From contig CAYMOM010000022.1 in assembly GCA_964391995.1 (NCBI GenBank), positions 1-21,310 on the forward strand: 21,310 nt of DNA, given 5' to 3'. Source of the DNA: UBA11524 sp964391995 (GTDB lineage Bacteria > Bacillota > Clostridia > Christensenellales > Aristaeellaceae). Shown here piece by piece: positions 1 through 6,837 of this stretch. Made by a program: the position numbers and the translations under genes. How positions within the stretch are numbered: the stretch's first letter is position 1; each line of letters starts with the position of its first letter. The notes under the pieces were generated by a model. That model ran no database searches. It was not told the DNA's origin and saw nothing but the letters and a program-made list of their open reading frames with translations.

Positions 1-519
1 GTGGAAAACGCCCAGCAGCGCCGCCGGGCCACCGTGTTTGGGTACTATGTCAACGACCCGGAGCGGTTTGGCATTGTGGAGTTTGACGCAAGCGGCAAGG
101 TGATTTCCGTGGAGGAAAAGCCCAAGGTGCCCAAGAGCAATTACGCCATTACCGGCCTGTATTTCTACCCGGCCGGCGTCAGCGCCATGGCCCACGAGGT
201 GAAGCCTTCTGCCCGGGGTGAGCTGGAAATCACCACGCTGAACGAGATGTACCTGCAACAGGGCCAGCTGGATGTGCAGCTGCTGGGCCGCGGCTTTGCC
301 TGGCTGGACACCGGCACCATGGACAGCCTGGTGGAGGCGGCGGACTTTGTGCAGATGATCGAGAAGCGCCAGGGGATCAAGATCAGCGCGCCGGAGGAAA
401 TCGCGTACAAGAACGGGTGGATCAGCAAGGAAAAGCTGCTGGAGTCCGCCGCGCGCTACGGCAAAAGTCCGTATGGTGCGCATTTGCAGGCCGTGGCAGA
501 AGGGAAGGTGCAGTACTGA
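1..519 (+). CDS. rmlA: Glucose-1-phosphate thymidylyltransferase, C-terminal part (5' end cut by the window)
   Basis: RmlA/RfbA couples glucose-1-phosphate and dTTP to dTDP-glucose, the first step of dTDP-L-rhamnose synthesis for cell-surface polysaccharide. The visible 172 residues match the family's second half: the FGYYVNDPERFGIVEFD stretch near residue 13, EEKPKVPKSNYAITGLYFY near residues 38-56, a GFAWLDTGT motif near residues 98-106, and the family-typical tail with EAADFV, KRQG and PEEIAYKNGWI. The usual length is about 290 residues, so roughly 120 N-terminal residues, including the nucleotide-binding glycine-rich loop, lie upstream. The GTG at base 1 is only the window edge, not a start. 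The TGA overlaps the rmlC ATG (TGATG), so the two genes are translationally coupled. Confidence 0.93.
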   Translation: MENAQQRRRATVFGYYVNDPERFGIVEFDASGKVISVEEKPKVPKSNYAITGLYFYPAGVSAMAHEVKPSARGELEITTLNEMYLQQGQLDVQLLGRGFAWLDTGTMDSLVEAADFVQMIEKRQGIKISAPEEIAYKNGWISKEKLLESAARYGKSPYGAHLQAVAEGKVQY

Positions 520-1079
520 TGAAGCGAATCGACACCAAGCTGCCCGGCGTGTGCATCCTGGAGCCGGACGTGCACGGGGACAGCCGGGGATACTTCATGG
601 AAACTTATTCCACCAAGAACTTTGCGGAGGTGGGCATTCACGCCACCTTCGTGCAGGACAACCAGTCCTATTCGTCGCAGAAGGGAATCCTGCGTGGCAT
701 TCACTTTCAGAATGCGCCCATGGCCCAGGCCAAGCTGGTGCGGGTGACCAGGGGCGCCGTGCTGGACGTGGCGGTGGACCTGCGCAAGGGCAGTCCCACC
801 TACAGGCAGTGGGTGACGGTGGAGCTGAGCGCCGAGAACAAGCGGATGTTCTTCATCCCCCGGGGTTTCGGGCACGGCTTTGTAACCCTGACGGACGATG
901 TGGAGTTCTGCTACAAGGTGGACAACCTGTACAGCAAGGAGTGCGACCGTGGCATCCGCTACAACGATCCCACCATCGGCGTGGACTGGGGCGAGGTGAA
1001 CGAAGCGCTTCTGTCCCCCAAGGACACCGCCAGCCCGCTGCTGGACGACAGTGACTGCAATTTTGTGTACGAATCATAA
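519..1079 (+). CDS. rmlC: dTDP-4-dehydrorhamnose 3,5-epimerase
   Basis: RmlC epimerises C3 and C5 of dTDP-4-keto-6-deoxyglucose in dTDP-L-rhamnose synthesis. The 186-residue product has the usual length and cupin pattern: GDSRGYFMETY (residues 20-30), the NQSYS and GILRGIHFQ segment with the likely catalytic His62, FIPRGFGHGF, and the terminal YNDPTIGVDW segment that carries the partner acidic residue in the family. The ATG overlaps the rmlA stop by one base. An in-frame start further upstream (417) would lie inside rmlA and would add residues without family similarity, so it is rejected. rmlB and rmlD are not in the window and no intrinsic terminator is visible after the stop. The AT-rich stretch 1080-1128 leads straight into the pur promoter. 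Confidence 0.95.
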   Translation: MKRIDTKLPGVCILEPDVHGDSRGYFMETYSTKNFAEVGIHATFVQDNQSYSSQKGILRGIHFQNAPMAQAKLVRVTRGAVLDVAVDLRKGSPTYRQWVTVELSAENKRMFFIPRGFGHGFVTLTDDVEFCYKVDNLYSKECDRGIRYNDPTIGVDWGEVNEALLSPKDTASPLLDDSDCNFVYES

Positions 1080-1128
1080 AAAAGAAAACAAAATTGCTGA
1101 AAAACAGAATAATGTTCGCCTTTTTCCC

Positions 1129-1157
1129 TTGACAGGCCGGGGTGCTTACGGTACAAT
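1129..1157 (+). promoter_or_regulatory. Near-consensus housekeeping promoter of the purine operon
   Basis: TTGACA (1129-1134), a 17-base spacer and TACAAT (1152-1157) make an almost perfect sigma-A promoter. The A-rich stretch before it could act as an UP element. Transcription would begin near 1164. A TGCTTA/TAAGCA inverted repeat (1143-1148 and 1157-1162) overlaps the -10 and could be an operator. The octamer AATGTTCG (1111-1118, CGAACATT on the other strand) lies 10 bases upstream of the -35. Confidence 0.85.
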
Positions 1158-1187
1158 AAGCATGAAGCCTGGCAAGGAGGTTGAGGT

Positions 1188-1253
1188 ATGAAGCAGGTAG
1201 CGATCGGTTTTCTGCACAGCTGTACGGGCCGGGCCGGGGACGTGGTTGGATAA
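1188..1253 (+). CDS. Possible 21-codon leader peptide ahead of purE
   Basis: A strong AAGGAGG (1174-1180) sits 7 bases before an ATG that opens a 21-residue ORF beginning MKQVAIGFLH and ending GRAGDVVG. Its TAA (1251-1253) directly abuts the left arm of the intrinsic terminator at 1254. The arrangement of promoter, short translated ORF, terminator and then biosynthetic operon is that of a transcription attenuator. No run of one diagnostic codon is seen, so the signal sensed, if any, cannot be named. The stretch could instead be an RNA aptamer with an incidental ORF. I checked for conserved guanine (purine) and ZTP riboswitch motifs and did not find them. No function is assigned. Confidence 0.55.
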   Translation: MKQVAIGFLHSCTGRAGDVVG

Positions 1254-1293
1254 GGAGCACAGTGCCATTGGGGGCACTGGCTCCTTTTGTTTT
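1254..1293 (+). terminator. Intrinsic terminator / putative attenuator upstream of purE
   Basis: GGAGC plus CAGTGCC (bulged A between them) pair with GGCACTG plus GCTCC around an ATTGGG loop, giving a 12-pair GC-rich stem followed at once by TTTTGTTTT (1285-1293). It lies between the pur promoter and purE, so full transcription of the operon needs read-through or antitermination. It could also catch transcripts coming from rmlC. Confidence 0.8.
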
Positions 1294-1319
1294 CCATTTG
1301 GCAGAAAAGGAGCAGGCAT

Positions 1320-1805
1320 ATGAAAAAAGTTGGTATTGTGATGGGCAGCGACAGCGATCTGCCCGTGGTGAAACCCGCCTTCGAGCAGCTGCGGAAGCTG
1401 GAGATTCCCTTTGAGGTGCATGTTTATTCCGCCCACCGCACACCTGCAGAGGCAGCGGCCTTTGCCGGCGGGGCGAGGGATGCGGGCTTCGGGGTGCTGA
1501 TTGCCGCCGCAGGCAAGGCGGCCCACCTGGCTGGCGCCCTGGCGGCGCAGACCACCCTGCCGGTGATTGGCATTCCGGTGAAGTCCTCCACCCTGGATGG
1601 CCTGGATGCGCTGCTTTCCACCGTGCAGATGCCCTCCGGCATGCCGGTGGCCACCGTGGCCATTGACGGCGCAGCCAATGCCGCCCTGCTGGCTGCCCAG
1701 ATGCTGGCCATTGAGGATGCCGCCCTGGCGGATAAGCTCAGCGCCCAGCGCAAGGCCCAGCATGATGCGGTGATTGCTAAGAACAATGCCCTGGTGATTG
1801 ACTAA
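1320..1805 (+). CDS. purE: N5-carboxyaminoimidazole ribonucleotide mutase / AIR carboxylase PurE
   Basis: PurE makes 4-carboxy-5-aminoimidazole ribonucleotide (CAIR) in purine synthesis. The 161-residue product carries the N-terminal GSDSDLPV phosphate-binding loop, the SAHRTP motif and the LLSTVQMPSGMPVATVAI segment. AAGGAG lies 7 bases before the chosen ATG; an upstream in-frame start at 1287 would sit in the terminator tract. The second active-site loop reads AAAGKAAHLAG rather than the classical GAGGAAHLPG, and the later loop is shortened to IDGAANAALL. No purK, needed by class I enzymes to supply N5-CAIR, is in the window, so whether this protein acts as a mutase or uses AIR and CO2 directly is open. 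It is the first structural gene of the pur operon. Confidence 0.93.
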   Translation: MKKVGIVMGSDSDLPVVKPAFEQLRKLEIPFEVHVYSAHRTPAEAAAFAGGARDAGFGVLIAAAGKAAHLAGALAAQTTLPVIGIPVKSSTLDGLDALLSTVQMPSGMPVATVAIDGAANAALLAAQMLAIEDAALADKLSAQRKAQHDAVIAKNNALVID

Positions 1806-1853
1806 AACACGAACATTCCGCTTTTGAACGATAAGAAATGGGAGAGATGCCTG

Positions 1854-3266
1854 ATGATGGATGAACTCCACGAGGAATGCGGCGTTTTCGGCATTTTCCG
1901 CCGCAGCGGCGAAACGGTGGTGCCGGAAACCTATCATGCGCTGTACGCCCTGCAGCACCGGGGCCAGGAAAGCTGCGGCATTGCCGTGAATAACGACGGG
2001 GTTATCAGCTGCCACAAGGGCCCGGGCCTGGTGAACGAGGTGTTCACCCGGGAGGCGCTGCAAAAAATCCCAGAAGGACAGATGGCCATCGGTCACTGCC
2101 TGTATGGCAAGGTGGGCCACGCCAGCGAGAATATTCAGCCGCTTTTGATCAACCACCTGAAGGGCGCCATGGCCCTGGCCCACAACGGCTGCCTGACCAA
2201 CGGCATTGAGATTCGTGAACACCTGGAGCAGCAGGGCATGATTTTCCACACCTCCTCCAACAGCGAGGTGATTGCCTACGCCATCATCCAGGAGCGCATG
2301 CGCTGCGGCTCCATTGAGGATGCGGTGCGTGCGGCCATGAAGGTCATCAAGGGCGCCTATTCCCTGGTGATTATGAGCCCTGCCAAGCTCATTGCCGCCC
2401 GGGATCCCCAGGGCATCCGCCCCCTGTGCATGGGCACCCTGGGGGAGGACGTGGTGTTCGCCTCCGAGTCCTGCGCCTTCAACGCCATTGGCGCCACCTT
2501 TGTGCGGGATGTGGAGCCGGGCGAGGTGATTGTTGTCACCCGGGACGGCATCCGCGCCATCAACCCGGAAAAGCAGGAGGAAACCGGCCTGTGCGTGTTT
2601 GAATACATTTACAACGCCCGGCCCGATTCCGTCATTGACGGTGCCAGCGTCCACGAGGCCCGCTGCCAGGCCGGAGCTTTCCTGGCCCGGGAGCATCCCG
2701 TGGAGGCGGATGTGGTCATCGGCGTGCCGGACAGCGGCCTGGATGCCGCCCTGGGCTATGCTAGGGAGAGCGGCATTCCCTACGGCATCGGGTTTATCAA
2801 GAACAAATACATTGGGCGCACCTTCATCCAGCCCACGCAAAAGGAGCGCCAGGATGCCGTGCGCATCAAGCTGAACGTGGTTTCCGCCACGGTGAAGGGC
2901 AAGCGGGTGGTGATGGTGGATGATTCCATCGTCCGCGGCACCACGTCCATTCCCATCATCAAGCTCCTGCGGGATGCCGGCGCAAAAGAGGTGCATATGC
3001 GCCTGTCCTCACCGCCCTTTATCCGTCCCTGCTATTTCGGCACGGATGTGGGTTCTACCAAGGATTTGATTGCTGCCAACCACACCGTGGAAGAGATTGC
3101 GGAAATCATCGGCGTGGACAGCCTGGGTTACCTGTCCATTGACGCCTGCGACAGGCTGGCCAAGGGCTGCAGCCTGCACCTGTGCAAGGGATGCTTCACC
3201 GGCGAATACCCGGTGGAACCGCCCAGGCGGGATCAGACCCCCAGACACGAAAAGCCCATCGAATAA
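1854..3266 (+). CDS. purF: Amidophosphoribosyltransferase (glutamine PRPP amidotransferase)
   Basis: PurF commits PRPP to purine synthesis by making phosphoribosylamine with glutamine as ammonia donor. The 470-residue chain starts MMDELHEEC. Cys9 before GVFGIF is the expected N-terminal nucleophile after removal of an 8-residue propeptide, as in the Bacillus subtilis type. The glutaminase domain spans about residues 9-240. The phosphoribosyltransferase domain follows, with the PRPP loop MVDDSIVRGTT at 354-364. Cys247, Cys393, Cys444 and Cys447 match the four [4Fe-4S] ligands of the Bacillus enzyme in spacing, which predicts an oxygen-labile enzyme. The ATG at 1854 has GGGAGAG upstream; a TTG at 1824 would only lengthen the propeptide and lacks a good ribosome site. 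Feedback inhibition by nucleotides is expected from the family. Confidence 0.95.
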   Translation: MMDELHEECGVFGIFRRSGETVVPETYHALYALQHRGQESCGIAVNNDGVISCHKGPGLVNEVFTREALQKIPEGQMAIGHCLYGKVGHASENIQPLLINHLKGAMALAHNGCLTNGIEIREHLEQQGMIFHTSSNSEVIAYAIIQERMRCGSIEDAVRAAMKVIKGAYSLVIMSPAKLIAARDPQGIRPLCMGTLGEDVVFASESCAFNAIGATFVRDVEPGEVIVVTRDGIRAINPEKQEETGLCVFEYIYNARPDSVIDGASVHEARCQAGAFLAREHPVEADVVIGVPDSGLDAALGYARESGIPYGIGFIKNKYIGRTFIQPTQKERQDAVRIKLNVVSATVKGKRVVMVDDSIVRGTTSIPIIKLLRDAGAKEVHMRLSSPPFIRPCYFGTDVGSTKDLIAANHTVEEIAEIIGVDSLGYLSIDACDRLAKGCSLHLCKGCFTGEYPVEPPRRDQTPRHEKPIE

Positions 3267-3281
3267 GAGGAGGATTCCCCC

Positions 3282-4322
3282 ATGAAGAGCGAAAGCGCAA
3301 GCTATAAGGCTGCCGGTGTGGATATTGTGGCAGGATACAAGGCTGTGGAACTGATGAAGAAGCATGTGGCCCGCACCAGAACGGAAGGCTGCCTGGACGA
3401 TCTTGGCGGCTTCGGCGGGCTGTTCGGCCTGAACCTGAACGGCGTGAAGGAGCCTGTGTTGGTGTCCGGCACGGACGGCGTGGGCACGAAAATCAAGCTG
3501 GCTATGCTCATGGACAAGCATGACACCATTGGCATTGATTGCGTGGCCATGTGCGTGAATGACGTGATCTGCTGCGGCGCAAAACCCCTGTTCTTCCTTG
3601 ATTACATCGCCTGCGGCAAGAACGTGCCGGAGAAGATTGCCGCCATCGTGTCCGGCGTGGCGGAAGGCTGCGTGCAGGCAGCTTCCGCCCTGATCGGCGG
3701 CGAAACGGCGGAGCATCCCGGCATGATGCCCGACGAGGATTACGACCTGGCAGGCTTCTCTGTGGGCGTGGTGGACAAGAGCCGCATCATTGACCACAGC
3801 GCCATGCAGGCCGGGGATGTGATGATTGCGCTGCCCTCCACCGGTGTGCACTCCAATGGCTTTTCCCTTGTGCGCAAGGTGTTCGGCCTGGACGCGGCAG
3901 ACGCTGCCGACCGTACCTATCCTCAGCTGGACAAGTCCCTGTGGGAAACCCTGCTGACCCCCACGAAAATCTATGTGAAGCCTGTGATGGCGCTGCTGGA
4001 GGAGATTCAGCCGCGGGCCATCAGCCACATTACCGGCGGCGGCTTCTATGAGAATATCCCCCGCGCCCTGCCCGAGGGCCTGTGCGCCAGAATCAAGCGC
4101 AGCGATGTGCGGGTGCTGCCCATTTTCGACATCATTGCCCGGGAAGGCAATGTGCCGGAGCGGGACATGTTCAACACCTACAACATGGGCGTGGGCATGG
4201 TGATTACCGTAGCCAAGGAGCAGGCACAAAAGGCCCTGGACATTCTTCAGGCCAGCGGGGAGCCTGGGGCGTATATCCTGGGCGAGATCGTCCCCGGAGA
4301 AAAGGGTGTGGAACTGTGGTAA
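3282..4322 (+). CDS. purM: Phosphoribosylformylglycinamidine cyclo-ligase (AIR synthetase)
   Basis: PurM closes the imidazole ring, turning FGAM and ATP into AIR. The 346-residue product has the family length and landmarks: the SGTDGVGTKIKLA substrate/ATP segment near residues 61-75, GIDCVAMCVNDVICCGAKPLFFLDYIACG, the GETAEHPGMM motif, GVHSNGFSLVRK, and HITGGGFYENIPR in the second half. AGAGGAGG lies about 8 bases before the ATG and the gene follows purF after 15 bases. Its end overlaps the GTG start of purN by 7 bases, consistent with coupled translation. Confidence 0.96.
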   Translation: MKSESASYKAAGVDIVAGYKAVELMKKHVARTRTEGCLDDLGGFGGLFGLNLNGVKEPVLVSGTDGVGTKIKLAMLMDKHDTIGIDCVAMCVNDVICCGAKPLFFLDYIACGKNVPEKIAAIVSGVAEGCVQAASALIGGETAEHPGMMPDEDYDLAGFSVGVVDKSRIIDHSAMQAGDVMIALPSTGVHSNGFSLVRKVFGLDAADAADRTYPQLDKSLWETLLTPTKIYVKPVMALLEEIQPRAISHITGGGFYENIPRALPEGLCARIKRSDVRVLPIFDIIAREGNVPERDMFNTYNMGVGMVITVAKEQAQKALDILQASGEPGAYILGEIVPGEKGVELW

Positions 4323-4939
4323 GAGCAGCCATTCTGGTGTCCGGCGGCGGCACCAATCTGCAGGCCATCATCGATGCCAAGGCGGCAGGGAAGATACCAT
4401 CTGCCCGGCTGGCCCTGGTGATTGCCTCCAACAGCAAGGCCTACGCCCTGGAGCGGGCCGCCAAAGCGGGCATTCCTGCCGTGGTGGTGCACAGGGAAAA
4501 GGGCGAGCCCATTGAACAGTATGGCGAGCGGCTGCTGGCGGTTTTGCAGGAGCATCGCATTGATATGGCGGTGCTGGCAGGCTTCCTGACCATCCTGCCG
4601 GAGAATGTGATCCGCGCCTACGACCACCGCATCCTGAACATTCACCCCAGCCTGATTCCTTCCTTCTGCGGCGCCGGCTTCTATGGCCTGAAGGTGCACC
4701 AGGCGGCGTTGGAAAAGGGCGTGAAGGTCACCGGCGCCACGGTGCACTTTGTCAACGAGATTCCCGATGGCGGGCAGATCATCGCCCAGAAGGCGGTGAA
4801 CGTGCTGCCCGGCGATACCCCGGAAACCCTTCAGCGCCGGGTGATGGAGCAGGCAGAATGGCTGCTGCTGCCCAGGGCGGTGGAGGATGTGGCCGCATCC
4901 CTGAACGAGAATGGAGGACATGCCCATGCAGACCTTTGA
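4316..4939 (+). CDS. purN: Phosphoribosylglycinamide formyltransferase (10-formyl-THF dependent)
   Basis: PurN transfers a formyl group from 10-formyltetrahydrofolate to GAR. Read from the GTG at 4316 (MVRAAILVSGGGTNLQ), the protein is 207 residues, the usual size. The GSGxxSN-like phosphate loop appears as SGGGTNLQ at 9-16. The catalytic triad is Asn108 and His110 (ILNIHPSLIP) plus Asp151 (HFVNEIPDGG). The GTG start is preferred because the family begins with this beta strand; a longer frame opening at 4082 lies inside purM. The 3' end runs 14 bases into the next gene, which explains the short non-family tail after AASLNEN. Confidence 0.93.
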   Translation: MVRAAILVSGGGTNLQAIIDAKAAGKIPSARLALVIASNSKAYALERAAKAGIPAVVVHREKGEPIEQYGERLLAVLQEHRIDMAVLAGFLTILPENVIRAYDHRILNIHPSLIPSFCGAGFYGLKVHQAALEKGVKVTGATVHFVNEIPDGGQIIAQKAVNVLPGDTPETLQRRVMEQAEWLLLPRAVEDVAASLNENGGHAHADL

Positions 4940-5645
4940 TTTGAACCAGCTTCTTTCCGAAAACAGCTACCCCGGCCGCGGCATTGTGCTGGGCCTGGAT
5001 GACAAGGGCGAAAACGCCGTGATTGCCTATTTCATCATGGGCCGCAGCGTGAACAGCCGCAACCGGGTGTTTGTGGAGAAGGACGGCGGCATTATCACCA
5101 AGGCCCATGACGAGAGCAAGATGGTTGACCCCCATCTCATCATCTACGCCCCTGTGCGGGTCATGGCAGACGGGGTGAACACCATCGTCACCAATGGCGA
5201 CCAGACCGACACCGTGTTTGATTTCATGACCGCAGGCAAATCCTTCGAGGATGCCCTGCGCACCCGCACCTTTGAGGACGATGCCCCCAACTGGACACCC
5301 CGCATTTCCGGCGTGGTGAAGGTGGAGGGCGGCAAGGCGGCCTACAAGCTGTCCATCCTCAAGTCCGACAGCGGGGACGAAAAGAGCGTGCAGCGCTTCT
5401 TCTACGATTACTGCCAGCCCAAGGCCGGCGCGGGGCACTTCATCCACACCTACAAATGCGATGGCAGCCCTATTCCCTCCTTTGAGGGCGAGCCGGAAAA
5501 GGTTGCGCTGGCAGGGGACATTGACACCTTCACCCGGAATGTATGGAACAGCCTGAACGCTGACAACAAGGTGAGCCTGTTCGTCCGCTACATTGACCTG
5601 AAAACCGGCAAGAGCGACACCCGCATCATCAACAAGAACGCCTAA
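4926..5645 (+). CDS. purO: IMP cyclohydrolase, PurO-like (IMP_cyclohyd family)
   Basis: This is predicted to close FAICAR to IMP, the last step of the pathway, as a separate protein. The 239-residue product starts MQTFDLNQLLSENSYPGRGI and contains GRSVNSRNRVF near residues 39-49, typical of bacterial relatives of the archaeal PurO cyclohydrolase. It bears no resemblance to the IMP cyclohydrolase domain of bifunctional PurH. The next gene supplies only the other PurH domain, so the two together replace PurH. Three ATGs compete: 4911, 4920 and 4926. GGAGGA at 4913-4918 is correctly spaced only for 4926. I recognise the family from its N-terminal motif and context; catalytic residues are not mapped. 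The symbol purO is by analogy. Confidence 0.82.
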   Translation: MQTFDLNQLLSENSYPGRGIVLGLDDKGENAVIAYFIMGRSVNSRNRVFVEKDGGIITKAHDESKMVDPHLIIYAPVRVMADGVNTIVTNGDQTDTVFDFMTAGKSFEDALRTRTFEDDAPNWTPRISGVVKVEGGKAAYKLSILKSDSGDEKSVQRFFYDYCQPKAGAGHFIHTYKCDGSPIPSFEGEPEKVALAGDIDTFTRNVWNSLNADNKVSLFVRYIDLKTGKSDTRIINKNA

Positions 5646-5661
5646 GCAGGAGGAGAAAACC

Positions 5662-6837
5662 ATGGCTCAGGAACTGGAACTGAAATACGGCTGCAACCCC
5701 AACCAGAAGCCTTCCCGCATTTTCATGGCGGAGGGTTCATTGCCCATTGAGGTGCTCAACGGCAAGCCCGGCTACATCAACTTTCTGGATGCCCTCAACG
5801 GCTGGCAGCTGGTGAAGGAGCTGAAGGAGGCCACCGGCCTGCCTGCGGCTGCATCCTTCAAGCATGTAAGTCCCGCCGGCGCCGCCGTGGGCCTGCCCCT
5901 TGATGACACCCTGCGGAAAATCTATTTCGTGGGCAATGCGGAGCTGTCGCCCCTGGCCTGCGCCTATGCCCGTGCCCGGGGCGCCGACCGTATGTCCTCC
6001 TTTGGTGACTGGATCAGCCTGTCCGATGTGTGCGACAAGGCTACCGCGCTGCTTATCAAGCCGGAAGTGTCCGATGGCATCATCGCCCCCGGCTATACCG
6101 AAGAGGCGCTGGAAATTCTGAAAGCCAAGCGCAAGGGCGGATACAACATTGTGAAGATTGACCCGTCCTACACGCCCGACCCCATTGAGCGCAAGCAGGT
6201 TTTCGGCGTGATTTTCGAGCAGGGACGGAATGAGTTCAAAATCAACAATGAGCTGCTTGATGACATTGTGACCGAGAACAAAAACCTGCCCGAGGACGCA
6301 CGGCGCGACCTGATCATCGCCCTGATCACCCTGAAGTACACCCAGTCCAACTCCGTGTGCTATGCCAAGGGCGGTCAGGCCATTGGCATTGGTGCAGGCC
6401 AGCAGAGCCGCATCCACTGCACCCGCCTGGCAGGCCAGAAGGCGGATAACTGGCTGCTGCGCCAGCATCCCAAGGTACTGAACCTGCCTTTTGTGGAGAA
6501 GATTGCCCGGCCCGACAGGGACAATACCATTGACGTGTATATCTCCGATGAGGCGGACGAGGTGCTGGCGGAGGGCCGCTGGCAGCGGTTCTTTACCGAA
6601 AAGCCCGAACCCCTGACCCCTGCCGAAAAGCGTGCCTGGCTGGATCAGCAGACCGGCGTTGCCCTGGGCTCCGATGCCTTCTTCCCCTTCGGCGACAACA
6701 TTGAGCGCGCCAAGCGCTCCGGCGTGTCCTATGTGGCCCAGCCCGGCGGCTCCATCCGTGACGACCAGGTCATCGACACCTGCAACCTCTACCGCATGAC
6801 CATGTGCTTCACCCACATGCGTCTGTTCCACCATTAA
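5662..6837 (+). CDS. purH: Stand-alone AICAR formyltransferase (PurH C-terminal domain only)
   Basis: This enzyme formylates AICAR to FAICAR with 10-formyl-THF. Its 391 residues contain only the AICARFT domain. Bifunctional PurH is about 515 residues, and the N-terminal IMP cyclohydrolase domain is absent. The catalytic Lys67-His68 pair sits in SFKHVSPAG. Further landmarks are ARARGADRMSSFGD, VSDGIIAPGY, KYTQSNSVCYAK, GIGAGQQSRIHCTRLAG, SDAFFPFGDN and the terminal MRLFHH. These segments read closer to the animal ATIC protein than to enterobacterial PurH (for example KHVSPAGAA rather than KHTNPCG). AGGAGG lies before the ATG, 16 bases after the cyclohydrolase gene, which supplies the missing step. 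A repeat element starts directly after the stop codon. Confidence 0.93.
   Translation: MAQELELKYGCNPNQKPSRIFMAEGSLPIEVLNGKPGYINFLDALNGWQLVKELKEATGLPAAASFKHVSPAGAAVGLPLDDTLRKIYFVGNAELSPLACAYARARGADRMSSFGDWISLSDVCDKATALLIKPEVSDGIIAPGYTEEALEILKAKRKGGYNIVKIDPSYTPDPIERKQVFGVIFEQGRNEFKINNELLDDIVTENKNLPEDARRDLIIALITLKYTQSNSVCYAKGGQAIGIGAGQQSRIHCTRLAGQKADNWLLRQHPKVLNLPFVEKIARPDRDNTIDVYISDEADEVLAEGRWQRFFTEKPEPLTPAEKRAWLDQQTGVALGSDAFFPFGDNIERAKRSGVSYVAQPGGSIRDDQVIDTCNLYRMTMCFTHMRLFHH

Noticed and set aside
1164..1253. A purine (guanine) or ZTP riboswitch upstream of purE
   Set aside because: The location is right, but I could not find the conserved loop and junction sequences of either class. A different or new aptamer is not excluded.
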